A DNA stretch of 64,000 nucleotides from Candidatus Thorarchaeota archaeon (GTDB lineage Archaea; Asgardarchaeota; Thorarchaeia; Thorarchaeales; Thorarchaeaceae): the NCBI GenBank assembly GCA_016839245.1, contig JAEOUN010000113.1, positions 1-64,000 of the forward strand, in the 5' to 3' direction. This document shows, one piece after another, positions 35,027-44,192 of this stretch (position 1 is the first letter of the stretch; each line of letters opens with the position of its first letter). A program made the position numbers and the translations under genes. The notes beneath the pieces were generated by a model. It was not told the origin of the DNA. It worked only from the letters and a program-made list of their open reading frames with translations, and did no database searches.

Positions 35027-37040
35027 TCATCACTGCCACTCCTCGATTGAATGTCATCATCTCTTGACCACTAAGAAGTGCTCTACCTGTACCCAAGAGA
35101 CTGTTTTGGCTATCGACTACTAGTACCTCTTCTCCTGCCTTGAGGTCCTGACTAGCTGAAAGGACAAATTTTGCTAGTGCTGACTTTCCCTCTGCTACAA
35201 ACTCTATTGCGTCATCCTGCATTGTGACGATATACTCTCGGGGAATTTTTAGGTTAAGCAGCTCTTTTCCTCCTTCGAAGGTTGGTGTAAGTAATCCTGT
35301 TGTCGGTACCATTGTGAAGAGAATCTCTTCATCTCTCTTGACTTGCCTAATTTTCCCAGTAGCTTTTGAGAAGACTGAACGTAAGTTTAATTTTTCAGAA
35401 ATCAAGTCTTTCATGATTCCCCATTGATAGCACAAGACAGCTCTAAGCTTTCTTAGAGTCCAATCTTCATCTGCTTCCTTTTGATTAGCCAATTCTTGGA
35501 TTACCTCTGAAGCAGTAGACTTGACTGAGAGAGTCTTTCCAAATTCAAGGGCTTTTAACAGACCATTAGTAGGACTTTCACGATTGAACCATACTATCTT
35601 TTCATATTTGATGTTAGTCAGAAATTCTTCAAGTCTTATTCCAGCAATATTCAGAGTAATATCATCAGTTTCTCTTGAAAATATGCACTGTTGCGCAGGA
35701 TGTATATGCTCTAACTCCCATGGTATAATTCCCATTGGTGTGAAGAAAATAAGAATCACCTCTTTCGAACCATATTTCTTTACTGCATCTATGATTGTGT
35801 TTGCTGTGTCTGAAAATGGACGGTCTCCCAAATCTGGTACGAGAATAACCATCTTTGTCTTTTTGTAAGGATATCTCTCCAAGAGCCTAGAATGAAAACG
35901 AGTTATTTCAGGTCTTACGATTGTTTCCGGACCTGTATAAAATATTGATGAAGTCTTTCCATAGGGATCAGATTTTGTGATTAGTTCTATTCGTGATGTC
36001 ATTGTTTGTAGGGCTTCAAATAGTGATGGATGCCCTCTTGCTCGAATGGCTACAAGCTCAAAGAGTTTCCCATCAGTTATTGCCTGTCTTACTCTTCTCA
36101 TTTCTGCAACCGAAACATAGAGATTATGTTGCATGAGTGCTAATGCTTTCTCCGGCTTTGGTAGTGATTTAAGATCATCAGCTGTGGTCTTACTGCAGAT
36201 TGGACAATCGCAAGGGAGCTCAGACAAATTATTGAGATGAACAGTACCTGTTGTTAGAAGCATTCTTCCTGAATCAGCAAATTTCGCATAAGATGCAGAA
36301 TCAAAGAAATCACATCCAAGGTATGCCGCTTGAGCAAAAAACATGGGATGACCGCACCCAAACAAGTGAACTGGCTTATCTAGAGGAAGATGCTTCTTGG
36401 CCGCTAGGATCATCTTGACGATATCCGCATATCGGTATCCCTCCATAAACGGGACGACACCACCAATTGGGAATACATCGAAATCTAGTTGTGCCATAGC
36501 TTTTGCTGACTTTTCTCGTAAATCTTCGTATACTCCTCCTTGCACTGTACCTGCAAGCATCATATCCCCTTTTCGTAGTATTGATATCCTGGCACGTTCC
36601 AGCGATAAATCAACATCTCTCTCAACTTGAGATCTTGAAACATCTGGTTTTGAGAATGCATCTAATATTGTTCCAATATCAGTTCCAATGTTTTTCTGAA
36701 ATTCTATGATCGATAGTGGGTCTATCTCTTCTTTTGGCAAATCATGAAAGTACATCTGAAATGTTCCCGAATCTGTCATGATTGGTCTATCAAAATCCAA
36801 TAGTCCATGGACACCTTTTTCCAATGCTTTCTCTCGAAATTGTTCATGTGAATTGATGATATATGAATTCGTTATCACCATTTGAAATCCAAATTTTTCA
36901 ACTAAATCCTTTGGTTGAATTGTTGATTTTCCCGGATGTACAACAGGCATAAGCAATGGTGTTTGGACAGTTCCATGAGCTGTTGAGAATTTTCCCAATC
37001 GCGCAAGTCCGTCTTTTGCTTTTATTTCGAAATTCGACAT
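35004..37040 (-). CDS. tgtA: Archaeosine tRNA-guanine transglycosylase (ArcTGT) with PUA domain
   Basis: Exchanges G15 of archaeal tRNAs for preQ0, the first step of archaeosine formation. The catalytic TIM barrel spans residues 1 to about 340, with MTDSGTFQMYFHDLP near 90 holding the nucleophilic Asp region, VQGGVYEDLREKSA, and the zinc site CDCPIC plus downstream His. A central C1/C2-type region follows, then a C-terminal PUA domain (about 600-678: DDAIEFVAEGKSALAKFV). Full-length fusion, as in most archaea. The ATG at 37040 is favoured over the one at 37046 because AGGGG is seven bases ahead of the former and only one from the latter. Confidence 0.94.
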   Translation of the reverse strand: MSNFEIKAKDGLARLGKFSTAHGTVQTPLLMPVVHPGKSTIQPKDLVEKFGFQMVITNSYIINSHEQFREKALEKGVHGLLDFDRPIMTDSGTFQMYFHDLPKEEIDPLSIIEFQKNIGTDIGTILDAFSKPDVSRSQVERDVDLSLERARISILRKGDMMLAGTVQGGVYEDLREKSAKAMAQLDFDVFPIGGVVPFMEGYRYADIVKMILAAKKHLPLDKPVHLFGCGHPMFFAQAAYLGCDFFDSASYAKFADSGRMLLTTGTVHLNNLSELPCDCPICSKTTADDLKSLPKPEKALALMQHNLYVSVAEMRRVRQAITDGKLFELVAIRARGHPSLFEALQTMTSRIELITKSDPYGKTSSIFYTGPETIVRPEITRFHSRLLERYPYKKTKMVILVPDLGDRPFSDTANTIIDAVKKYGSKEVILIFFTPMGIIPWELEHIHPAQQCIFSRETDDITLNIAGIRLEEFLTNIKYEKIVWFNRESPTNGLLKALEFGKTLSVKSTASEVIQELANQKEADEDWTLRKLRAVLCYQWGIMKDLISEKLNLRSVFSKATGKIRQVKRDEEILFTMVPTTGLLTPTFEGGKELLNLKIPREYIVTMQDDAIEFVAEGKSALAKFVLSASQDLKAGEEVLVVDSQNSLLGTGRALLSGQEMMTFNRGVAVMIRHSRKH

Positions 37041-37142
37041 GAACATTCCCCTATTGACCGTCTTTGCTTGACCAAAGAATCTTTCTCTATGTAGAATGAC
37101 CGTTCATCAATCGTCGTCTTTAAGACATTATACTATTTTGAA

Positions 37143-38429
37143 ATGACAATGGTAGAAGCTTCTGCATTACTTGTCCAGCGAAGAAAACATGATGAGCCTG
37201 ATTTGCTGGATGAATTTGCTGCACTTGCAAAAACTGCAAATTACAATGTACTTGGTACCTTCGATGTGATTAGTCCTCCTTCAGCTAAGTATGGAATCCG
37301 AAGTGGAAAAACAGAGGAAATCGGAATATGGATTGAAGCAAATAAACCAGATTTTGTTCTATTCGCCCCTCGATTACAATCTAGTCAAATTTACAGACTA
37401 ATGGAACTTTGGAATACTGAAGTGCGGGATAGGACGCAGGTGATCCTTGAGATTTTTGACAAACATGCACGCACACAGCAGGCAAAACTACAGATTGAAC
37501 AAGCTCGCTTGAAATATGAATTGCCATTTGAACGCCATCAAATCAGGATGAGGCTTCAAAAAGAGCATACTGGTGACAGACCAATTGCAGAGCAAATTGG
37601 TGCTGGTGAAGATCTTCTAAATCTACGAATCCAAGAACTTCGACGCAGAATTGCAACAATCTCTGATAAGCTTGATAAAATATCTCATGCTCAAGAATTG
37701 AAGAAGAAAAAACGATTGAATAAAGGCTTTGTAGAAATCACACTTGCTGGTTACACAAACGCAGGTAAGAGTACACTCCACAATGCACTTACAAATTCCA
37801 ATGTCGATGTTGCGGATGAACTATTTACTACGCTTTCAACAAAAGCTGCTGAATTAGATATTCCTGGGCATCAAATAGTACTCTCTGACTCTGTTGGTTT
37901 TATTAGTAATCTCCCCGCCTCTCTTCTTCAGGCGTTCAATACAACACTAATGGAGATAGCTGACGCAGATATTATTGTTCTTGTCGTAGATGCATCTGAC
38001 TCACTGGATGAAATGCAAAGAAAAGTCCATACTTGTCTTGACACCTTCAATGAAATTGGTGCAAATGGCGTTCCAATCATTGGAGTCTTAAATAAAGTTG
38101 ACTTGGTTTCACAAGATGCGCTTGATGATAAACGTGAGCAGTTATCTCAAGTTACCTCAGATGTCGTTACAATATCCGCAAAAGAGAGGACTAACTTAGA
38201 TTCACTTGTTGCAACTATAGTGCATGTGCTACCCGGCTTGCATCTCTATTCTATCTCTTTACCATACGGAAACTCAGGCATGTCTACTCTATCATGGTTG
38301 CATGAATTCTCCATCGTTGAAGAGGTGACTTACGTAAAAGATCATATAGAAGTAAAAGCCAGACTGAATTCCGAAATTATACAAAAACTATCTAGAGAGT
38401 TGAATCCTTCTTCAATGAAGAAGTTATGA
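37143..38429 (+). CDS. hflX: HflX-type ribosome-associated GTPase
   Basis: A 428-aa GTPase of the OBG-HflX superfamily that binds the large ribosomal subunit. An N-terminal domain contains RSGKTEEI and FAPRLQSSQ. A coiled-coil linker with QLRIRRR-like stretches (ERHQIRMRLQKEHTGDRP) precedes the G domain: G1 GYTNAGKSTL, G3 DSVGFISNLP, G4 NKVD, G5 ISAKE. The C-terminal extension is short. The glycine-rich GxGE region of bacterial HflX is present as GAGEDLL. The function in archaea is ribosome rescue or assembly by analogy. Confidence 0.92.
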   Translation: MTMVEASALLVQRRKHDEPDLLDEFAALAKTANYNVLGTFDVISPPSAKYGIRSGKTEEIGIWIEANKPDFVLFAPRLQSSQIYRLMELWNTEVRDRTQVILEIFDKHARTQQAKLQIEQARLKYELPFERHQIRMRLQKEHTGDRPIAEQIGAGEDLLNLRIQELRRRIATISDKLDKISHAQELKKKKRLNKGFVEITLAGYTNAGKSTLHNALTNSNVDVADELFTTLSTKAAELDIPGHQIVLSDSVGFISNLPASLLQAFNTTLMEIADADIIVLVVDASDSLDEMQRKVHTCLDTFNEIGANGVPIIGVLNKVDLVSQDALDDKREQLSQVTSDVVTISAKERTNLDSLVATIVHVLPGLHLYSISLPYGNSGMSTLSWLHEFSIVEEVTYVKDHIEVKARLNSEIIQKLSRELNPSSMKKL

Positions 38430-38482
38430 AAGCACAGATTTTTTACAGTAAATCTATCAAAAGGTGAGTAGGTTGCCCCATT

Positions 38483-39145
38483 ATGATATTCATGACTCTT
38501 AAGTCAAAAGAACAACTTCTCGAAATGCTTGAGGGATATAGCCGAATTGTTCTTTTTGGTGATTCTGGCTGCGCGCAGCTCTGTGATGTGGGTGGTATTC
38601 TCCAATTGGAGGACATGGAAGATTTTCTTGAAAAGAATGGTAAAGAAGTCCTCGGCCACATATTTGTATACGGCGGCATCTGCGACGAGCATGCGCTAGA
38701 GATGGAGATTGAGGCCAAACGAGATATCATCGATACCGCTGATGCGTTCTTAGTTCAGGCATGTGGTGTTGCTACACAAAATGTAACAAAGTTGCTTCCG
38801 GAAAAAGAAGCCTTTCCAGCTACAAATTCTCAATTCTTGGGAACCATGCCTGAAAGATTTCATCATAATGAGACCTGCGCAATGTGTGGCGAGTGTATAC
38901 TTCATCTGACAGCAGGTATTTGTCCTATCACACGATGTGCAAAAGGGATATTGAACGGTCCGTGTGGAGGATCAATGGATGGCAAGTGCGAACGCGACTC
39001 TGAAACAGACTGTGTTTGGCAGTTAATTTATGATCGACTGAAAAAACTGGGAAAATTGGATAACATACGCAAAATATGGGAAATCAAGGATTGGAGTCTA
39101 TCCATGAGCCCAAGAAATGTAGTTCATTCTGAAAATAATGTATGA
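38483..39145 (+). CDS. metV: MetV-like methylenetetrahydrofolate reductase C-terminal (iron-sulfur) protein
   Basis: A 220-aa protein of the MTHFR C-terminal family, the partner that binds and supports MetF in acetogens and other anaerobes. The zinc/Fe-S Cys motifs are CAMCGECILHLTAGICPITRC and GPCGGSMDGKCE in the C-terminal half. The N-terminal half has ILFGDSGCAQLCDVGGI-type sequence. Immediately upstream of the MetF gene and in the same orientation, as in known metV-metF pairs. An ATG at 38492 is an alternative start. In this context it suggests an active methyl branch for C1 carried on a folate or methanopterin. Confidence 0.85.
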   Translation: MIFMTLKSKEQLLEMLEGYSRIVLFGDSGCAQLCDVGGILQLEDMEDFLEKNGKEVLGHIFVYGGICDEHALEMEIEAKRDIIDTADAFLVQACGVATQNVTKLLPEKEAFPATNSQFLGTMPERFHHNETCAMCGECILHLTAGICPITRCAKGILNGPCGGSMDGKCERDSETDCVWQLIYDRLKKLGKLDNIRKIWEIKDWSLSMSPRNVVHSENNV

Positions 39146-39228
39146 ATTTATGACGTATCTGTTAGGCTCCAGTAAAAGAATTAAGGAGAGCACAATCTCA
39201 AGGAAGATAGAATACGGGAGGATTATTA

Positions 39229-40161
39229 CTGATAGCATCCAGATTAAAGCAAATACTTGATTCCGGGGAATTTGCAGTCACTGGAGAGATAGGACCTCCT
39301 CGAGGAGCTAATCATCATATTGTTTTAGAACGAGCACGACTCATCGCAGATTATTGTGATGCCATCAATATTACTGATAATGTTCGTGGCATTCCATCAA
39401 TGAGTAGTGCAGTATGTGCTAGATACGTGATTGAAGCAGGTGCAGAACCAATCATGCAAATGTCTACTCGTGATAGGAATCGAATCTCAATCGAGAGTGA
39501 GTTATATGGTGCATATGCTCTTGGGATACGGAATATTCTGTTAATAACAGGTGATCATACTCTTCTTGGTTCTCATCCTGAGGCAAAAATGGTTTATGAT
39601 ATTGATTCAATTCAAGCTCTTCAATTAACATCACATCTGATGAGTGGAAAGGACCTTGCTGGAGATTCTTTAGAAGGAACTCCTGAGTTTCTATTAGGCT
39701 CTACTTTCAATCCCTATGCAGATCCATTAGAGTTACAGGTAATGCGTGTGGAAAAGAAACGAGATGCTGGAGCAAAATTCTTTCAGACACAGGCAATTTT
39801 TGATATACAGAGATTAGAATTGTTTATGGATTTAGCGAGATCCCTTGATATCAAAGTACTAGCTGGTATAGTTCCTCTTAAAGGCCCTAAGATGGCACAA
39901 TTCATGAACAAACGTGTACCTGGAATAAAAATTCCTGATTCCTTCATAAAACGTCTTGAAGACGCAGGACATGGTCTGAAGGAAGATGATCGGCGAAATG
40001 CTATGAAAGAAGAAGGTCTTTGTATTGCATCTGAAACTATATCAAAAATCAGGAAGATAAAGGGTATCCATGGTATCCATCTAATGGGAATTGGATGGGA
40101 AGAGAGTATTCCTGAGCTTGCAAAACGAGTGAAACTCTATCCTCGACCAAAGGCGGTGTGA
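39229..40161 (+). CDS. metF: Methylenetetrahydrofolate reductase, non-canonical (CTG) start
   Basis: Reduces methylene-H4folate (or the methanopterin analogue) to the methyl form. Starting at the first in-frame ATG (39400) would remove the catalytic N-terminus: the in-frame sequence upstream reads GEFAVTGEIGPPRGAN, carrying the family Glu and the E-x-PP-R-G motif. The frame is open back to a TAG at 39208-39210 and contains no ATG, GTG or TTG before 39400. CTG at 39229 lies seven bases after GGAGG (39217-39221), so it is the best start (ATA at 39232 is the alternative). The predicted product is 310 aa, the normal length. Further motifs: NITDN, LLITGDH, FFQTQAIFD and GIVPLKG. Seven bases before the MtrH gene. 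Confidence 0.83.
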   Translation: MIASRLKQILDSGEFAVTGEIGPPRGANHHIVLERARLIADYCDAINITDNVRGIPSMSSAVCARYVIEAGAEPIMQMSTRDRNRISIESELYGAYALGIRNILLITGDHTLLGSHPEAKMVYDIDSIQALQLTSHLMSGKDLAGDSLEGTPEFLLGSTFNPYADPLELQVMRVEKKRDAGAKFFQTQAIFDIQRLELFMDLARSLDIKVLAGIVPLKGPKMAQFMNKRVPGIKIPDSFIKRLEDAGHGLKEDDRRNAMKEEGLCIASETISKIRKIKGIHGIHLMGIGWEESIPELAKRVKLYPRPKAV

Positions 40162-40168
40162 TTATTCT

Positions 40169-41086
40169 ATGTTTGTCTTCAAAAAAGAGCAAGAGATGTA
40201 TGATTTCGGAGGTATAACAATAGGTGGACATCCTGGGGAGAATCCAACAGTATTGATTGGGGGCCTCTTCTTTAAGGGACAACCTATTGTGCAAGATACA
40301 AGAGAAGGTTTGTTTGATAAGGCTCTCGCCTTAGAGTGGATTTCCACAGCAAATATGATGGTTGAAAAAACTGGGCTTCCTCTGATTATCCAAGCCTTTG
40401 GAAGAACTCCCACAGCTATGGATAAACATCTGTCTTGGTTGTCTGATAATTTTAATGGTCCAATCATGTTTGAGTCTACAAATGCCAATGCAAGGCAACA
40501 TGCGATTGAATACTGTGATGAAAGTGGCTTGAAAGACCGGGTTATCTATAATTCAATCAACCTCTCCATGAAAGAAGAAGAGAAAGAAATCCTGCAAAAT
40601 AGCTCTCTCAATATGGCAGTTGTTCTCGGTTGGTCGCCACGTGCAACATCATTGCCCGAACGGATGAAGACCATCAAAGAAATGCTCGAAGTTTCCAAAG
40701 CTCTTGGAATTGAGAAGGTCCTCGTTGATCCTGCCACAATGCCCGTTGGTGCAGGCTATGGATTGGAATACCGGACAATGCTTGCAGTGAAATCAGAACT
40801 AGGTCAGCCCACATGCCTTGGTCCTCATAATGCACCTTCAGCATGGCGATTCATTAGACAGCCCGGACTTAATGATGAGTCCACACATCTTGCTACCGTT
40901 GTAGCATCAACTGTAGTATCTCAAGTTTTTGCTACTGATTCAATCATGTATGGATCGATGTTACGAACGAAAGAGGTGTTTGCTGCTGCTGCTTTGATAT
41001 CAAATGCTTTGGCAACAGCTACTGCTGAAGCCTATAATGCCTTGGGAATTGACCGTAAGATCTTCACTCCCCCGTCGTATGATTAG
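40169..41086 (+). CDS. mtrH: MtrH-like methyltransferase (first copy)
   Basis: A 305-aa TIM-barrel methyltransferase of the tetrahydromethanopterin S-methyltransferase subunit H family, which moves the methyl group between methyl-H4MPT (or methyl-H4folate) and the corrinoid of MtrA. Recognisable segments: FKKEQEMYDFGGITIGGHPGEN at the N-terminus, FESTNANARQHAI, VIYNSINLS, VDPATMPVGAG and GPHNAPSAW. Cytoplasmic. Lies between MetF and MtrA; the MtrA start is 12 bp downstream. A second MtrH is at 41790. Confidence 0.88.
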   Translation: MFVFKKEQEMYDFGGITIGGHPGENPTVLIGGLFFKGQPIVQDTREGLFDKALALEWISTANMMVEKTGLPLIIQAFGRTPTAMDKHLSWLSDNFNGPIMFESTNANARQHAIEYCDESGLKDRVIYNSINLSMKEEEKEILQNSSLNMAVVLGWSPRATSLPERMKTIKEMLEVSKALGIEKVLVDPATMPVGAGYGLEYRTMLAVKSELGQPTCLGPHNAPSAWRFIRQPGLNDESTHLATVVASTVVSQVFATDSIMYGSMLRTKEVFAAAALISNALATATAEAYNALGIDRKIFTPPSYD

Positions 41087-41098
41087 GAGGTCCCACTA

Positions 41099-41785
41099 AT
41101 GAATAGTACTCCTGAATGGCCTCCTGTTCCAGGTGATTTTGAAGTCAAAAATCCCAATCATTGTGTTGCTATATGCACACTCGGGAAGAAAATTGAGGTT
41201 CGTGGTGAGTATGCCATAATAGGAACCTGTAAGACAGAAAACATAGGTATCGAGCGGGTCATCATAAACACTATCTCAAATCCCAATATCCGATTTCTAA
41301 TTTTGGCAGGTCCCGAAGTTCCGGGACACCTTACAGGACGTACTTTTCGAGCACTCTTTCACAATGGTGTTGATTCAAATACAAGAAAGATAGTAGATGC
41401 AGAAGGTGCAATACCTTACATAGAAAATGTAACTCTTGAAGGAATCGAGCGATTTCGTCAACAGGTTGAGTTAATTGAATTGATTAATACACTCAATCCC
41501 GACGAAATCTCTAAAATGGTAACCGAGGCTCAGAAGAAAAATCCTGGGAGTTATCCTGAGGATGCAATGTGGATTGAAATTAAAGTACCTGCGGGAGATT
41601 CCAAGAGGATGCGTCTGAATTCAGACATTCTTCTTCTTCCAGAATACAATCTGGTCTATGATCACATAACCTCTCTAGTATCGAAGTATGAGTTACATGG
41701 TTATATTTGTGAAAACCCTACCGCAGTAGCCATAGAAGTAAGAACAAGTGACAGTGGTACTATTCTTGTTGGCAAGGAGGCTTGA
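41099..41785 (+). CDS. mtrA: MtrA-like corrinoid protein lacking a membrane anchor
   Basis: The corrinoid-carrying subunit A of methyl-H4MPT:CoM methyltransferase, 228 aa. Very characteristic stretches: AIIGTCKTENIGIERVIINT, SNPNIRFLILAGPEVPGHLTGRTF (His in PGHLTG is the expected cobalt ligand), and EGAIPYIENVTLEGIERF. In methanogens a C-terminal transmembrane helix anchors the protein; here the C-terminus (SDSGTILVGKEA) is hydrophilic and no helix follows, so it should be soluble. Flanked on both sides by MtrH copies. Confidence 0.9.
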   Translation: MNSTPEWPPVPGDFEVKNPNHCVAICTLGKKIEVRGEYAIIGTCKTENIGIERVIINTISNPNIRFLILAGPEVPGHLTGRTFRALFHNGVDSNTRKIVDAEGAIPYIENVTLEGIERFRQQVELIELINTLNPDEISKMVTEAQKKNPGSYPEDAMWIEIKVPAGDSKRMRLNSDILLLPEYNLVYDHITSLVSKYELHGYICENPTAVAIEVRTSDSGTILVGKEA

Positions 41786-41789
41786 TTGA

Positions 41790-42725
41790 TTGTTTATCTT
41801 TGAGAAAGAACAGATAATTCATAATATAGGTGAAATTAAAATCGGTGGTAATTCAGGAGATTTACCAACAGTCCTTGCTGGTACAATCTTCTATGGCAAT
41901 CATAAAATTGTAGAGAATGCCAAGAAAGGTAAATTCGATGAAGAAGCCGCACAACAGCTCTTGGCAAAGCAGCATGAGATGTCAGATATCACTGGCAATC
42001 CCGAAATGGTTCAAATCTTCGCTGAAAGCTCATTAGCGATGACAAAGTATATTGACTTTGTTTCTGAGCATTCACAAGCTCCTCTTTTAATTGACTCCTC
42101 CGATGCTAATGTACGATTGGATGGATTGCGATATACTGAAGAGATAGGTCTCTTAGACAAAACAATCTATAACTCAATCAACATCTCAATAACACAGCCT
42201 GAGATTGATTCATTAAGAGAGTTGCCACCAGAATGTGCAATAGTTTTGGCCTTCAATCCTCAAGACTCAACAATTGCTGGAAAAAGGGCTGTTCTTGAAA
42301 ACAGTGGTCCTAATCATGATCTTGGGCTTCTAGATTTATGTAAAGACATAGGGATATCCAAACTCCTTATAGACACTGCAATGACAGCTCTTGGTGCAGG
42401 AGCTGGCTCCGCTGCTGCTTTTACATTTGTTTCAAAGACACTCTTTGGTCTTCCAACTGGATGTGGAATACATAATGCTGTTTCATCATGGACGTGGATT
42501 AGAAAACTCAAGAAGACTAATCGTGAAGCATATCAAGTAGCTGATGTATCATCAAATCTAATTGCACAGATACTTGGTGCTGATTATCTTCTATATGGGC
42601 CAATTGAGAATGCTGAACTAGTGTTTCCACTTGTAGCAATGGGTGATGCATTTTCAGCTGAATCTACCTATCTAGAGTTTGGAATTGAACCAAGAGCTGA
42701 TCATCCTTTCAAAAAGCTAGTGTAA
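41790..42725 (+). CDS. MtrH-like methyltransferase (second copy)
   Basis: A 311-aa paralog of the gene at 40169, sharing the opening (FEKEQIIHNIGEIKIGGNSG), DSSDANVRLDGLRY, TIYNSINIS, IDTAMTALGAGAGS and GIHNAVSSW. Start TTG at 41790, four bases after the MtrA stop. It differs from the first copy at several pocket positions (DPATM versus DTAMT, ESTNAN versus DSSDAN), which suggests a different methyl donor or acceptor. Two MtrH proteins for one MtrA may let the corrinoid be methylated by one and demethylated by the other. That is inference. Confidence 0.85.
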   Translation: MFIFEKEQIIHNIGEIKIGGNSGDLPTVLAGTIFYGNHKIVENAKKGKFDEEAAQQLLAKQHEMSDITGNPEMVQIFAESSLAMTKYIDFVSEHSQAPLLIDSSDANVRLDGLRYTEEIGLLDKTIYNSINISITQPEIDSLRELPPECAIVLAFNPQDSTIAGKRAVLENSGPNHDLGLLDLCKDIGISKLLIDTAMTALGAGAGSAAAFTFVSKTLFGLPTGCGIHNAVSSWTWIRKLKKTNREAYQVADVSSNLIAQILGADYLLYGPIENAELVFPLVAMGDAFSAESTYLEFGIEPRADHPFKKLV

Positions 42726-42728
42726 TGC

Positions 42729-44120
42729 TTGGTGACTGAGATGCAACAAATACTGAAGCCTAAGAGAATTGGACTCTCCTCCTTGCGGATAGGCCCATTC
42801 TTCACGGTAGCTTCAGTGGAGCTTGGAAATACTACAACTAAATGCATCCTTACTTCTACTAATCTAAAAACAGCTGAGATTTATGTGATTGAAAAAGAAG
42901 TACGGATGACACGCGATGTACGACCTCCACTGCCTGGTGAATCTGTGTTTGGTGAAACCATATTTGGAGTACAACTCACTCAAAATTCTGTGACTGAGAT
43001 GGTTTCAGATGTATTGGTTTCTGTTCTCTCAAAAGCGCATCTGGATTTTGAGAACGACCTTCATTTTGTTGTACGGTCTACAGGAGTGACTGCAGGATTT
43101 GCTAGTCCTGATGAGGTAGGTGCAATTGTGAAGGCACTTGCAGATGGGTGTCTTAAAGCTGGGATATCACCTCGTAAGATGACTGCTGCAATAAGTATCG
43201 AGAATTTACCACCCGGCTTACGAGAATATTCTTGGCTAAAGAAGGTTTATTTTGATGGTGCTGTTGCATCTTCATTGCCTCCTGCAAATACAGAAATCGT
43301 AGCTAATGAGATGGAAGGTGAACTCGTAACTGCTGGTATCAAAGGCGCAGTCAAGGGAACAAATATCGATTTTAGAAATCCTGTAATGACTATGGATTTT
43401 GGTACTACCTTGGCAGGTCGCATAACTGATAATGGTTCTCCGTATGCAAAGACAATTGGCTCAATCGTAGGATTGGGTGGTGCAATTCCCGATTCGATTA
43501 TCAAAGGATCTGGTCTTGTGAATCGACAGAATGGTTGTGTTCTAGATATAACGGGACATCAAAATACTGCGTCTTTAGATATTGATTTGACACTTGTTGA
43601 TGAAGTCTTGAAGCTAATCGCAATAAAAAGAGTATCAACGGGTCTAAAGCGATTTGGGACAGTACCCGTAAACACAACAGCTGCTGATGAGTCTGGAGTT
43701 GTATTGATTGGTGTGGATGCTAATCTTAAGGCGCTAGAGCATTTTGGAACCGAGGTCTCTAATGATCATGATGCATCATACATGTTAAGCTTTATCGATT
43801 GTCTTCAATCAAGCATTGTTCAAGAGATAATCACTGTTGCAGAATCAGAAGGTGTGATTTTCCCGGAGACCTCTCTTGGCCTTACAGGGAGAGCTATCAC
43901 ATCAGGGCAAAAGCCTCATTTAATTTCTAGTTCTCTGAGACTCTCGGATGAATTGTGGACAAAATCGCACCAACTCGTCTTTGTTGAGGATGGACTCGCT
44001 ATGGGTGCTGCAGTCGCTGCAAGGTGCATGAATTCCTTAGGTACAATTACTCACCCAATGGGTGGGCGGCGTGGTGATAGATGCATCATGTCTGAACGAA
44101 TGAAACTACAAAAGAGATAA
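42729..44120 (+). CDS. Methanogenesis marker 14-like ASKHA-family protein
   Basis: A 463-aa protein matching what I recall of methanogenesis marker protein 14. The N-terminal phosphate loop ASVELGNTTTKCILTSTNL is followed by VRMTRDVRPPLPGESVFG, the second phosphate loop is MDFGTTLAGRI, and GLTGRAITSGQKPHL is near the C-terminus. The actin/HSP70-like fold with two phosphate loops suggests an ATP-dependent activator, by analogy with RamA/DUF4445 corrinoid activators, though it lacks an N-terminal ferredoxin domain. Its place at the end of an MtrH-MtrA-MtrH set supports a role in corrinoid methyltransferase function. Direct biochemical role unknown. Confidence 0.78.
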   Translation: MVTEMQQILKPKRIGLSSLRIGPFFTVASVELGNTTTKCILTSTNLKTAEIYVIEKEVRMTRDVRPPLPGESVFGETIFGVQLTQNSVTEMVSDVLVSVLSKAHLDFENDLHFVVRSTGVTAGFASPDEVGAIVKALADGCLKAGISPRKMTAAISIENLPPGLREYSWLKKVYFDGAVASSLPPANTEIVANEMEGELVTAGIKGAVKGTNIDFRNPVMTMDFGTTLAGRITDNGSPYAKTIGSIVGLGGAIPDSIIKGSGLVNRQNGCVLDITGHQNTASLDIDLTLVDEVLKLIAIKRVSTGLKRFGTVPVNTTAADESGVVLIGVDANLKALEHFGTEVSNDHDASYMLSFIDCLQSSIVQEIITVAESEGVIFPETSLGLTGRAITSGQKPHLISSSLRLSDELWTKSHQLVFVEDGLAMGAAVAARCMNSLGTITHPMGGRRGDRCIMSERMKLQKR

Positions 44121-44192
44121 TCCAATTATCCACTCTTAGCCACTTGGGAGCCTTTATCTGGAATCGACTACATGATGAAGTGGTTTTGAATA

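Noticed and set aside
39400..40161. A 253-aa version of MetF starting at ATG 39400
   Set aside because: It omits the catalytic N-terminal region that is present in frame upstream.
40169..44120. Reading the MtrA/MtrH/marker-14 set as evidence of methanogenesis
   Set aside because: No Mcr and no membrane Mtr subunits are present in the window, and MtrA lacks its anchor.
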